From Salinispora fenicalii (GTDB lineage: Bacteria > Actinomycetota > Actinomycetes > Mycobacteriales > Micromonosporaceae): a stretch of DNA of 64,000 nucleotides. Both the position numbers and the translations under genes were made by a program. Shown here in pieces: positions 17,498 through 25,726 of the stretch (the first letter of the stretch is position 1; the number at the start of each line of letters is the position of its first letter). The stretch spans positions 136,500-200,499 of the forward strand of contig NZ_AZWQ01000020.1 in the NCBI RefSeq assembly GCF_000514815.1. Direction: 5' to 3'. The notes under the pieces are model-generated. The model saw nothing but the letters and a program-made list of their open reading frames with translations, had not been told where the DNA came from and ran no database searches.

Positions 17498-18175
17498 ATG
17501 AACCCAGTTTCGAACACCCGCCGCGCGGTGGCGGCCTTGAGCGCCGAGGCATCGTCAAGCCGACTGCAGGCGGCCATGCTGCTCGGCACGCACCCCGACC
17601 CGAACGTTGTCACCGTGCTGGTGCAACGGTGCGCGGTCGAGCCGGACTTCTTCGTGCGGGACATGCTCACCTGGGCGCTCACTCGCCTCCCGGAGGCGGT
17701 CACGCTGCCCAAACTCCTCGCCGAGCTCACGTCCGCGCAGCCCCAGGCTCGTAGCCAGGCCCTGCACTCGCTATCCAAGATCAATAACCGGAGTGTGTAC
17801 CCCTCGATCGTCGGGACTCTGCTGCGCGACCCCGACGACGAGGTCGCGCGGACCGCCTGGCGGGCGGCGGTCGTTCTCGTCCCCGAGGGGGAGCAGAGGG
17901 CGCTGGCCGCGGAGTTGGTCACCCAGCTCGGTCGGGGGGACCGGGACGTGCGGCTGAGCCTCAGCCGGGCACTGGTCGGCCTCGGTGCGGCGGCCCTGCC
18001 GGCCCTTGCTGCCGGCGTCAGTAGCCCGGAGCCGAGGACGCGGGAACACGCCCACGCCACGCTGCTACTTCTGCGCGACCCGGAGGCCGACTACGACGAG
18101 CTCATCGAGGAGGCGCGACGGCTCGTTGCCCGCAAGGTGGGCCCGATGGGTGCAGAAGAGGAGCCGCCATGCTGA
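17498..18175 (+). CDS. HEAT-repeat protein
   Basis: 225 residues consisting almost entirely of degenerate HEAT repeats of about 30 residues (for example PKLLAELTSAQPQARSQALHSLSKI and YPSIVGTLLRDPDDEVARTAWRAAVVL). No catalytic motif, signal or membrane segment. ATG 17498 follows GGGAGGTGG. The stop overlaps the start of the MerR-HEAT gene. HEAT proteins are protein-binding scaffolds. Coupling with a MerR regulator that itself has HEAT-like repeats suggests the two proteins interact or share a ligand. Confidence 0.75.
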   Translation: MNPVSNTRRAVAALSAEASSSRLQAAMLLGTHPDPNVVTVLVQRCAVEPDFFVRDMLTWALTRLPEAVTLPKLLAELTSAQPQARSQALHSLSKINNRSVYPSIVGTLLRDPDDEVARTAWRAAVVLVPEGEQRALAAELVTQLGRGDRDVRLSLSRALVGLGAAALPALAAGVSSPEPRTREHAHATLLLLRDPEADYDELIEEARRLVARKVGPMGAEEEPPC

Positions 18176-19179
18176 TCGGCGACGTGGCACGCCGCTCGGG
18201 AGTGAGCACCCGCATGCTTCGGCACTACGACTCTCTGGGGCTGGTACGACCGACCGGCCGCACCGCGGGCGGCTACCGAGAATACTCGGACGAGGACGTA
18301 CGGCGACTCTTCCACGTGGAGAGCCTGCGGTCACTGGGGCTGTCGCTGCGCCAGATCACCCGGGCACTCCAGGACCCCACCTTTACGCCGGCCGGTCTGG
18401 TCGGTGACCTCATCACCTGGGCCGAAGAGCGGCTGAACCGGGAACGGGAGCTGCTCGACCGGCTGCGTACAGTCGCCGCCTCGGCGCCCACCGGATGGCC
18501 GGACGTCCTCCGTATCACCGAACTCATAACCGGGCTCAACTCACCCAGCGCCGCCCTGCGTCAGCGGAGTGCCCTGGCCCCCGCAGCGGACGTACGGGTC
18601 CCCGCTGAGCTGCTGGCCGGCGCGGTCCTCACCGAAGCCGAGCCGAATGTGGCCGGCGCGCTGCGGTGGGCGCTCGGGCGGGCGGACGGGGACGCCCTGG
18701 CAACCCTGGCGTGCGGTGCCCACTCCGAGAATGTGGACATCCGCCGCCGCGCGATCCAGGCGGTTGCCGAGTTGACCGGGGACGAGGCGACCGCAGTGCT
18801 CGTGGACGCCCTCGACGACCCGGATCCGACGGTCCGCCGACGCGCGGCCCTGGCGCTCGGGACGCACGGCGAGGTGGCGGCCGTGCCCGCCCTCATTGAC
18901 CTGGTGGTCGAGGGCGGGCACGACGTCGAGGCGGCCGAGCACCTGGGCGCCCTGGCAACGGACCCAGCCCGCGCTGAACAGATCGTCAGCGCGCTCTCCG
19001 ACGAACTCGCCGCCCCCACTGCGGACTCCGCCGCCCGCAGCCGCCTCACCCAGGCCATCCTGGAGCTGCCTCGAACTGTTGCGCAGCCCGTCCTGCGACG
19101 GTTGTCCCGCGACGATGACCCGGTGGTGGCATGGACCGCCGCGGCCTATCTGGAAGACGAAGACGCCACGTCACGTTAA
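18169..19179 (+). CDS. MerR family regulator with C-terminal HEAT repeats
   Basis: 336 residues. The N-terminal MerR winged helix is LIGDVARRSGVSTRMLRHYDSLGLVRPTGRTAGGYREYS, followed by the dimerisation coiled coil (to about residue 110). A HEAT-repeat C-terminal domain (about 120-336) includes NVDIRRRAIQAVAELTG and DPTVRRRAALALG. There is no metal-binding Cys cluster, so the HEAT domain is the likely sensor. It overlaps the upstream HEAT gene by seven bases. The spacer dyad at 17446-17466 is the probable operator. Ligand unknown. Confidence 0.88.
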   Translation: MLIGDVARRSGVSTRMLRHYDSLGLVRPTGRTAGGYREYSDEDVRRLFHVESLRSLGLSLRQITRALQDPTFTPAGLVGDLITWAEERLNRERELLDRLRTVAASAPTGWPDVLRITELITGLNSPSAALRQRSALAPAADVRVPAELLAGAVLTEAEPNVAGALRWALGRADGDALATLACGAHSENVDIRRRAIQAVAELTGDEATAVLVDALDDPDPTVRRRAALALGTHGEVAAVPALIDLVVEGGHDVEAAEHLGALATDPARAEQIVSALSDELAAPTADSAARSRLTQAILELPRTVAQPVLRRLSRDDDPVVAWTAAAYLEDEDATSR

Positions 19180-19249
19180 GGGGTGGTGCTCGGCACTTCT
19201 CGGCCGGAACGCGACGTCGGATTGCCGCCAGACTCCCTGCCCGCAGCAT

Positions 19250-19270
19250 GTGAACAATGCATTTGTTCAC
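19250..19270 (+). promoter_or_regulatory. Palindromic operator before SDR gene
   Basis: Perfect eight-base arms GTGAACAA and TTGTTCAC flank a five-base centre, 26 bases before the SDR start. The form suits a TetR- or HxlR-like dimer. No regulator of those families is adjacent, so the controlling protein is unknown. Confidence 0.6.
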
Positions 19271-19296
19271 GAACACAACAGGAGAGATGAGCGAAC

Positions 19297-20040
19297 ATGA
19301 GTACGGTACTTGGCGGCAAGGTGGCATTCGTGACCGGCGGCAGCCGTGGCATCGGCGAGGCCGTGGCGCTGAGGCTGGCAGCGGATGGCGCCGACGTCGC
19401 GTTGACCTACCGGGACAGTGTGGAGCGCGCGGCGGATGTCGTCGACCGGATCAAGGCGCTGGGGCGCCGGGCCTGGGCGGTCCAGGCTGACAGCGCGGAC
19501 CCGACTGCGGTGCGCACGGCCGTGGATCAGGCTGTCGCGGAGTTCGGGCGGCTCGACATCGTGGTCAACAACGCGGGGATTCTGGTGCGCGGTCTGGTCG
19601 AAGACATGTCACTGGAGGACATCGACCGCGTCTTGAGCGTCAATGTCCGGGCACCCTTCGTGGCTTCCCAGGCGGCGGTACGGCACATGACCGAAGGCGG
19701 AAGGATCATCAATATCGGCAGTTGCCTGGCCGAGCGGGTGCCGCTCCCCGGTGTCTCGCTGTATTCGATGAGTAAGACCGCGTTGATCGGCCTGACCAGG
19801 TCGTTGGCCCGCGAGCTGGGTGCCAGGGGGATCACCGCCAACCTGGTCCATCCCGGGCCGACGGAGACCGACATGAACCCCGCCGACGCCGAGGGCGCCG
19901 ATGTGCAGCAGAGCTTCACCGCACTCGGTCGTTTCGGCCAGTCGTCGGACATCGCCGCGACCGTCGCCCACCTCGCGGGTGACGGTGGTCGCTATGTCAC
20001 TGGTGCCGCCATCGCTGTGGACGGTGGCTTCGCCGCTTGA
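19297..20040 (+). CDS. Short-chain dehydrogenase/reductase
   Basis: 247 residues, classical SDR. The cofactor motif is TGGSRGIGEAVA (TGxxxGxG), with NNAG in IVVNNAGILV. The catalytic Ser-Tyr-Lys set appears as INIGSCLAE...YSMSK. The end VTGAAIAVDGGFAA is typical of FabG-like SDRs. Arg after the glycine motif and TYRDS after beta-2 suggest NADP(H). Substrate unknown. It is single and preceded by a strong palindromic operator; the convergent neighbour is an NmrA-like gene. Confidence 0.88.
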   Translation: MSTVLGGKVAFVTGGSRGIGEAVALRLAADGADVALTYRDSVERAADVVDRIKALGRRAWAVQADSADPTAVRTAVDQAVAEFGRLDIVVNNAGILVRGLVEDMSLEDIDRVLSVNVRAPFVASQAAVRHMTEGGRIINIGSCLAERVPLPGVSLYSMSKTALIGLTRSLARELGARGITANLVHPGPTETDMNPADAEGADVQQSFTALGRFGQSSDIAATVAHLAGDGGRYVTGAAIAVDGGFAA

Positions 20041-20134
20041 CCCTGGCGGCGACTCCGCCGCTGGATCCACGCGGACCGACTCAGGCCGCTGTCCTCAGCG
20101 GCGTGGCCTGAGTCGATCCGCATGGCACCGCAGG

Positions 20135-20974
20135 CTATGCCCCGCCCCAGACGCCGGTGGCCGCGGTGCTCGTGGCGTAGTCGGCGAAGTCGCGCGGCGG
20201 CCGGCCGAGGGCGCGCGCAACACCGTCGGCCACCTGGGCGTTTCGCCCATCCAGCAGGGTCGTGAAGAGGTGTGTCAGCAAGTCGATCGCCTCAGCGGGA
20301 ACGCCTACGGCGGCCAGGTCGTCCGCGTACTCGTCGGGGGAAACCCGCACGAAGTTGATGGTGCGACCCGTGACTCTGGAGATCTCGGCGATCGCCTCAC
20401 CGAAGGTGAGTAGTCGGGGCCCGGTCAACTCGTAGAGCTGCCCGGCATGTTTGTCATCGGTCAGCGCCGCCGTGGCCACCTCGGCGATGTCGTCGGCGTC
20501 CACGAACGGCTCGGGTACGGCCCCGACCGGGAGAACCACCTCACCGCCGCGGACCGGCCCCAGGAGGTAGTCCTCACTGAAGTTCTGGTTGAACCAGCTC
20601 GACCGCAGGACCGTCCACTCCACCCCGGCGGACTGGACATGCTCCTCGGCGGTCTGGGCACTCTCCTCCCCGCGGCCGGAGAGCAGTACCAGTCGGGAGA
20701 CTCCGGCCGCCACCGCGAGATCGGTGAACGCGGAAACCGTCTTCAGCGCCCCCGGCGCGGAGAGGTCCGGGTGGTAGGAGAGGTAGACGGCCCCCACGTC
20801 CCGCAGGGCCGGTGCCCAGGTTGCCGGGTCGGTCCAGTCGAAGGGCTGCTGGGCGGCGCGGGAACCAACCCGCACCGGTACGCCCTGATCCCGCAGGCGG
20901 GCCACGATGCGCCGGCCGGTCTTTCCGGTGCCGCCGAGGACCAGGGTGTGCTGTTGCTTTCGCTGGTTTGCCAT
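20135..20974 (-). CDS. NmrA-like NAD(P)-binding protein
   Basis: 279 residues. The Rossmann motif GGTGKTGRRIVARL is at the N-terminus, and the body follows the NmrA/atypical SDR family (AVYLSYHPDLSAPGA, then SGVEWTVLRSSWFNQNFSE-type segment). No Tyr-x-x-x-Lys active site is evident, so it may be a redox sensor or an atypical quinone-reductase-like enzyme. ATG 20974 (MANQRKQQHTLVLGGTG) is preferred; upstream extension would run into the AraC promoter. It is divergent from the AraC regulator at 21046, its probable regulator. Confidence 0.82.
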   Translation of the reverse strand: MANQRKQQHTLVLGGTGKTGRRIVARLRDQGVPVRVGSRAAQQPFDWTDPATWAPALRDVGAVYLSYHPDLSAPGALKTVSAFTDLAVAAGVSRLVLLSGRGEESAQTAEEHVQSAGVEWTVLRSSWFNQNFSEDYLLGPVRGGEVVLPVGAVPEPFVDADDIAEVATAALTDDKHAGQLYELTGPRLLTFGEAIAEISRVTGRTINFVRVSPDEYADDLAAVGVPAEAIDLLTHLFTTLLDGRNAQVADGVARALGRPPRDFADYATSTAATGVWGGA

Positions 20975-21045
20975 ACGCCCAGTGAAGAGCAACAGCCCGA
21001 GACGGAACATAGCTGATCCGCGCGAACTTGTGTTCAATCGTCTAC

Positions 21046-21984
21046 GTGGACGCGGTCGTAGGTCTTTTGGATGGACCCCGAGCCCAGGGGGCGTTCCTGT
21101 TGCGCTCGGTCCTGACCCCGCCGTGGTCCATAGCGATCCGGGACGAGGCGCCCCTCACCCTGGTGGCCCTGGTTCGAGGTGACGCTTGGGTTGCGCCGGA
21201 GGAGGGTACGGCGGTCCGGTTGACCCCGGGGGACACCGCGATCGTTCGCGGCCCCGCCCCGTACCTGATCGCCGATGACCTCTCCACGGCACCGCAAGCC
21301 GTCATCCGTCCCGGCCAACGCTGCACCGGCCCCGATGGTCGGGAACTCTCCGGGATGAGCGAGTGGGGGGTGCGGACCTGGGGCAACAGCGTGGACGGCC
21401 CGACGATGCTACTGACCGGCACGTACCCGATGTGGGGTGAGGTCAGCCAACGGCTGCTGACCGCACTGCCGCCGCTGCTCGTCGTGCCCGGCGACTCCTG
21501 GGACTCACCGTTGATCCCACTGCTGGCCGACGAGATCGTCAAGGACGACCCCGGTCAGGAAGCGGTCCTCGACCGGCTGCTCGACCTGTTGCTCATCGCG
21601 GTGCTGCGGGAGTGGTTCGCCCGTCCCGGCGCTGAACCCCCCGGCTGGTACCAGGCGCATAGCGACTCCGTCGTCGGCCCTGCCCTGCGAATGCTGCACC
21701 ATGATCCGGCCCGGCCGTGGACCGTGGCGGCACTGGCCGCCGAAACCGGGGTCTCCCGGGCGGCGCTGGCCCGGCGGTTCACCGCACTGGTTGGTGAACC
21801 GCCGATGTCCTATCTGACCGGCTGGCGGTTGAGCCTCGCCGCCGACCTGCTTCGGGAGCCGGACGCCACCGTCGGCGCGGTCGCCCGCCAGGTGGGCTAC
21901 GGCAGCTCCTTCGCGCTGAGTACCGCCTTCAAGCGTCGCCGTGGCGTGAGCCCCCGTGCGCACCGATCGGCCGCTGGGCGGTAG
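21046..21984 (+). CDS. AraC family regulator with cupin sensor
   Basis: 312 residues. The N-terminal cupin-like AraC-binding domain (about 1-180) contains PWSIAIRDEAPLTLVALVRGDAWV and LTPGDTAIVRGP. The C-terminal double HTH (about 210-305) contains VAALAAETGVSRAALARRF and VGAVARQVGYGSSFALSTAFKRRRGVSP. GTG 21046 has no Shine-Dalgarno and may be leaderless. It is divergent from the NmrA-like gene with only 71 bases between starts, so a single operator could control both. Confidence 0.88.
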   Translation: MDAVVGLLDGPRAQGAFLLRSVLTPPWSIAIRDEAPLTLVALVRGDAWVAPEEGTAVRLTPGDTAIVRGPAPYLIADDLSTAPQAVIRPGQRCTGPDGRELSGMSEWGVRTWGNSVDGPTMLLTGTYPMWGEVSQRLLTALPPLLVVPGDSWDSPLIPLLADEIVKDDPGQEAVLDRLLDLLLIAVLREWFARPGAEPPGWYQAHSDSVVGPALRMLHHDPARPWTVAALAAETGVSRAALARRFTALVGEPPMSYLTGWRLSLAADLLREPDATVGAVARQVGYGSSFALSTAFKRRRGVSPRAHRSAAGR

Positions 21985-22127
21985 CAGTTCGAGGGCGACC
22001 ATGGTGGGATGTGGATGAAACCGGGAACCGCTGGTGCTGAGGTCGGTGCCTGCTCCAGGCGGACAGGCAGTGGGGGCAAGGGCTGATACTACTGAGGGTA
22101 GTCCGCACCAGTGAAGAGGAGCGCGGT

Positions 22128-22650
22128 ATGGGACGGCTGAACCACGTTGCCAGGATCCTCATGACGGCCGGGGGCACTCTAACGCTCGCCTCTATGGCCT
22201 TAAACGGAGCTAGACGATCTATTCCGAGGGATCAGTGGTCGTAAGCGATGAGGGAGCGCATGACGGGTTGGCCGGTGGTCCAGTTGTGCCAGATCGCGGC
22301 GGTCATCGCGAGGATGCGTTGTGCGACGCGTACGAGTACGCCGGTGGCGGTACGGCCGCCGTGTCTTTCGAGGTCGAGTTGACCTTTGAGGGTCTGGTTG
22401 ACGGACTCGATGCCTTGTCGTACTGCGCGTAGTAGCGTCCGTCCGGGGCGTGGCTGCTCGGTCCGGTAGGCGGGGCGGATCATGGTGACGCCGCGTTCGG
22501 TCAGCTGTCGTTCGGTGGCAGCGTCGCGGTAGCCCTTGTCCACGACCGTCTAGAGTATCCCCGCTATCCCTTGCGCTACTCGGAGTAGCCATCATCGGTG
22601 GGGTTCCCATGGTTGTCGATGGAGAACTGAAAAAGCGGCGGGAGCGATAG
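22128..22650 (+). pseudogene. Small membrane-protein gene interrupted by IS remnant
   Basis: ATG 22128, behind GAAGAGGAG, reads MGRLNHVARILMTAGG, then TLTLASMALNGAR before entering the insertion. After the insertion the same reading resumes as VSPLSLALLGVAIIGGVP and ends KKRRER at TAG 22648-22650. Removing the insert together with one CTAG copy restores one open frame of about 60 residues with a hydrophobic hairpin and a basic tail. Function unknown. A strong terminator follows at 22664. Confidence 0.65.
22210..22553 (-). mobile_element. Internally deleted IS element (IS982-like)
   Basis: A 344-base block starting and ending with CTAGACG / CGTCTAG. This can be read as a CTAG target duplication around a 336-base element with ACG/CGT ends. 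The minus-strand frame 22232-22543 encodes the last 103 residues of a transposase (DKGYRDAATERQL, IESVNQTLKGQLDLERHGG, QRILAMTAAIWHNW). The catalytic N-terminal two thirds are missing, so the element is not autonomous. IS982 is my best family match; IS5-like is possible given the CTAG flank. Confidence 0.65.
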
Positions 22651-22663
22651 GAATCTCCCACCA

Positions 22664-22706
22664 GGAGGTCCCTACCTCCGGGTTGACCAGGCAGGTAGGG
22701 GCCTCC
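22664..22706 (+). terminator. Terminator after interrupted small gene
   Basis: Stem GGAGG-CCCTACCT / AGGTAGGG-CCTCC with one mismatch and a short loop, followed by ATCATT. It lies 14 bases past the stop at 22650. Confidence 0.8.
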
Positions 22707-22951
22707 ATCATTGCGGGGTTTACCTTGCGATTCGTGGTGCTCCGAGCAGGTCGTGGGTAAGCAGCCCGGCGTATGGCTGGTTGTGCAGCTGAGAAGGCGC
22801 CGGCCCGCGTCGCGTTACCGGGCAGCAGGACCGACGGCGTCCAATCGTGCGGGCCGGCGGCGGCGGAGTCGGCGGAATAGCCGGATCATGCGCGTGCTCC
22901 CTCACCCTCGACCGGTGGGTGAGGCCTCCGCCCTTTCGGCTGCAACCGCCC
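22707..22951. other. Intergenic region with hairpin 22900-22924
   Basis: No supported gene. CCTCACCC / GGGTGAGG (22900-22924) is the likely terminator of the minus-strand membrane protein ending at 22952. The stretch near 22751-22772 (CGTGGGTAAGCAGCCCGGCGTA) resembles one near 6331-6352; this is a short unexplained similarity. Confidence 0.4.
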
Positions 22952-23539
22952 CTACCTGATCTGCCGGTCGGCGGTCGCGAGCTCACGGAGCTTGTCCGCT
23001 ACAGTCCTGGCTGCTGCTTGGTCGTGGCCTGCGCGTGGCCTGTGGTCGGGATCGGCGAGGATTGCCTGCGCTAGAGCGGTGAGCTCGGACGCGGGTAACG
23101 ATATGTGACTATCCTGAATCAGGAAATCAATGCTTTTGCTCGACTGTTGGTCGATGGCCACCAAAAGGAGCTGGTTTTGGTTCTCGGTCCTGGGGCGCAA
23201 CTCCACCTTGGCGCTACGTAGATCGATACGGCGGCGTAGCAGGATGCGTCGCTCGATGAGGATCGTGCCCCTGAGCCAGATCTTGTATCTGCCTATGCTG
23301 AGGAATCCCCAGGTCATGGCACCCGTCATGTAGAGCAGGGCGCCCAGGATGATGATGTAAACGACGTGGAGGAGGATGTTCCCCAGGCTGAAGTTGCCAT
23401 TGGTGAAAAACTCCCGTACCGCATTGACCATACTCACCATCACCATCGCGGTGATCGGTGCCATGACGATTCCTCCGAGTAGGGCGAGGCTGCATCCCGG
23501 TGACGTGCCCGCCGACAGGTGTACCCGCTTCCTGCTCAC
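22952..23539 (-). CDS. Two-helix membrane protein, uncharacterised
   Basis: 195 residues. Two hydrophobic segments (about 17-40, LALLGGIVMAPITAMVMVSMV; and 56-82, LLHVVYIIILGALLYMTGAM) are followed by a cytoplasmic domain of strands (GRYKIWLRGTILIERRILLRRRIDLRSAKVEL) resembling a PH-like membrane-associated module. The tail is helical and Ala-rich. GTG 23539 has GGAGCG ten bases upstream. No family could be named. Confidence 0.6.
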   Translation of the reverse strand: MSRKRVHLSAGTSPGCSLALLGGIVMAPITAMVMVSMVNAVREFFTNGNFSLGNILLHVVYIIILGALLYMTGAMTWGFLSIGRYKIWLRGTILIERRILLRRRIDLRSAKVELRPRTENQNQLLLVAIDQQSSKSIDFLIQDSHISLPASELTALAQAILADPDHRPRAGHDQAAARTVADKLRELATADRQIR

Positions 23540-24415
23540 GGCATTTCGCTCCGCATGATCATCGGCACAGGCTAGCAGGTGCTCTAAAGGGGAGCGGTCG
23601 GAAGCGTGGGCCGGGCAGCGGCCAGGGCGGCGGGTGCCAATGCTGCTGGCCGCCAGTGGAACCAGGGTTAGTTTCGCTGTCGAGCTGCCCCGCCAGCGGG
23701 ACCGGCACCAAGGCTCGACCCGGGCTGCCGCGAGCAGGTGTTATGAGCCGGAATAGACCGAGGTATCGATCGAGGCGGGTGCGCCGCCACCAGTCGACCA
23801 ACATGGACGTACCAGCTCCGCCGACGCAAACGCGGTCGGCGCGGTCCTTCGGCGGCAGGCCAGGCACCGGCGGGCTGCTGGGCGGGCGCGGGTATTGCTG
23901 CGCCCCAGCTATGCGGGCAACTCGACAGCGGGCGGCACCGCACCGCCTGGTCACGGCAGGACGATGCTCGGTCGCCCGCCCGGGTGTCCCGGCGAGCCCG
24001 TTCAACGCTGAGCGGGCCGGCCAGGTACCGCACGGCCTCCCTCGCGTACCCACGGCACCACGGTGTTTGTGGAACTCATGGTGACGCAGGACCTTGATGA
24101 AGTCGATCTCTGGTAGGGCCACCCCCAGATCAAGGTCCGGCGGCATTTTCACTGCAGCGACGTCTCGGCCGATCCGGACAAGCCGAGACCGTCACCTACC
24201 GCACTGGCCTCGTCGCCCGGAATGGCTCATTGAACTGAGCACCGTATTGGACATCGTCTGGGCCACGCCCTTCGGTGCTGCTTGATCAATCCTCGGAGCA
24301 TCTCGTTGACGTGGTGTCAGGTGGACGGTGCGGTGACGCTACACGGTGCCAGTTGTTCGTGGTGCGCGGTGGTGAGAGCGTGCGGTCATCACCCACCGCG
24401 TTGAGAGGTGTCACT
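23540..24415. other. Gene-poor region, possibly degenerate DNA
   Basis: Nearly 880 bases without a convincing gene. Open frames occur on both strands (for example 23559-24152 minus) but are Pro/Arg/Gly-rich, match nothing familiar, and lack good ribosome sites. It may be decayed coding DNA next to the IS remnant. The last 40 bases hold GAGAGGTG, the ribosome site of the aminotransferase. Confidence 0.4.
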
Positions 24416-25726
24416 ATGACCACTGACGATCTGCTGGCCCGACACCGGGCGGTGCTCCCGTCCTGGATGCCGCTCTACTACGACGAACCGCTCGAACTCG
24501 TCGCTGGCCAGGGGCGTCGGGTCACCGATGCGCAGGGTCGTACCTACCTGGATTTCTTCGGTGGCGTGCTGACCAACAGCATCGGGTACGACATTCCGGA
24601 GATCCGGGAGGCGGTGGAGCGCCAGTTGCGTACCGGGCTCGTGCACACCTCGACGCTCTACCTGATCCGACAGCAGGTGGAGCTGGCCGAGAAGGTGGCC
24701 CGGCTGTCCGGCATCCCGGACGCCCGGGTCTTCTTCACCAACTCCGGCACCGAGGCCAACGAGGCCGCGCTGCTGATGGCCACCAACCATCGGCGGTCGC
24801 ACCAGATCCTCGCGGTGCGCAACAGCTATCACGGCCGGTCGTACGCGACCATCGGGGTCACCGGCAACCGGGGCTGGTCGGCGAGCCCACTGAACCCGTT
24901 GCAGGTGGCCTGGCTGCACTCGGGAGAGCGGCTGCGGGGCCTGCTGGCCCGGCTGCCCGAGGTGGATCGGATCGACGCGGCGGTGGAGGATCTGCGGGAG
25001 GTTTTGGCCACCCAGACCTCGGGTGATGTCGCCTGTCTGATCGCCGAGCCGATTCAGGGCGTCGGCGGATTCGTGCACGGCCCGGACGGGCTGCTCGCCG
25101 GCTGGCGCAAGGTGCTTGACGAGCACGGCATCCTGCTCATCTCGGACGAGGTGCAGACCGGCTGGGGGCGTACCGGCACGCACTTCTGGGGCTACCAGGC
25201 CCACGGGGTGACCCCAGACATGATCACCTTCGCCAAGGGTATCGGCAACGGGTTCGCGCTCGCCGGTGTGGTCGGGCGGGCCGAGGTGGTCGAGTCGGTG
25301 CCGGCGATCAGCTTCTCAACCTTCGGCGGCAACCCGATCTCCGCCGCAGCCGGCAACGCGGTGCTCGACTACCTGCTCGACAACGATCTGCAAGCCAACG
25401 CGGACCGGGTCGGCACGATCCTCATCGAGGGGTTGCGCGCCGCGGTCGGCGGGCTGCCCGGGGTCGCCGAGGTACGCGGCAAGGGGCTGATGCTCGGCGT
25501 CGAGTTCGTCCACCCGGGCACCGCTGACCCGGATCCCGGGCGGGCCGCCCAGGTGTTCGAGGCGTGCCGGGCCAGCGGCCTGCTCGTCGGCAAGGGCGGC
25601 CTGTACGGGAACGTGGTGCGGATGGGCCCGCCGTTGACCCTGACCGAGGAGGAGGCCCGCGAGGGTCTGGCGATTCTGGTGGACGCGATCCGGTCCGGCG
25701 GGACCGCGGCGCGGGTGACGGCATGA
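24416..25726 (+). CDS. Class III (omega) aminotransferase
   Basis: 436 residues. PLP-enzyme features: FFTNSGTEANEAALLMA, NSYHGRSYATIGVTGN, the LISDEVQTGWGRTG motif, and the cofactor Lys in ITFAKGIGNG. C-terminal GKGLMLGVEF is typical. ATG 24416 has GAGAGGTG six bases upstream. The stop overlaps the next start (ATGA). Paired with a CoA-acylating semialdehyde dehydrogenase, it probably transaminates a beta- or omega-amino acid such as beta-alanine or beta-aminoisobutyrate to the semialdehyde; related annotations include alanine-glyoxylate aminotransferase 2. Confidence 0.88.
   Translation: MTTDDLLARHRAVLPSWMPLYYDEPLELVAGQGRRVTDAQGRTYLDFFGGVLTNSIGYDIPEIREAVERQLRTGLVHTSTLYLIRQQVELAEKVARLSGIPDARVFFTNSGTEANEAALLMATNHRRSHQILAVRNSYHGRSYATIGVTGNRGWSASPLNPLQVAWLHSGERLRGLLARLPEVDRIDAAVEDLREVLATQTSGDVACLIAEPIQGVGGFVHGPDGLLAGWRKVLDEHGILLISDEVQTGWGRTGTHFWGYQAHGVTPDMITFAKGIGNGFALAGVVGRAEVVESVPAISFSTFGGNPISAAAGNAVLDYLLDNDLQANADRVGTILIEGLRAAVGGLPGVAEVRGKGLMLGVEFVHPGTADPDPGRAAQVFEACRASGLLVGKGGLYGNVVRMGPPLTLTEEEAREGLAILVDAIRSGGTAARVTA

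Noticed and set aside
23559..24152. 198-codon minus-strand frame in the gene-poor region
   Set aside because: Pro/Arg-rich composition, no ribosome site, no recognisable motif, and an overlapping + frame of equal quality.
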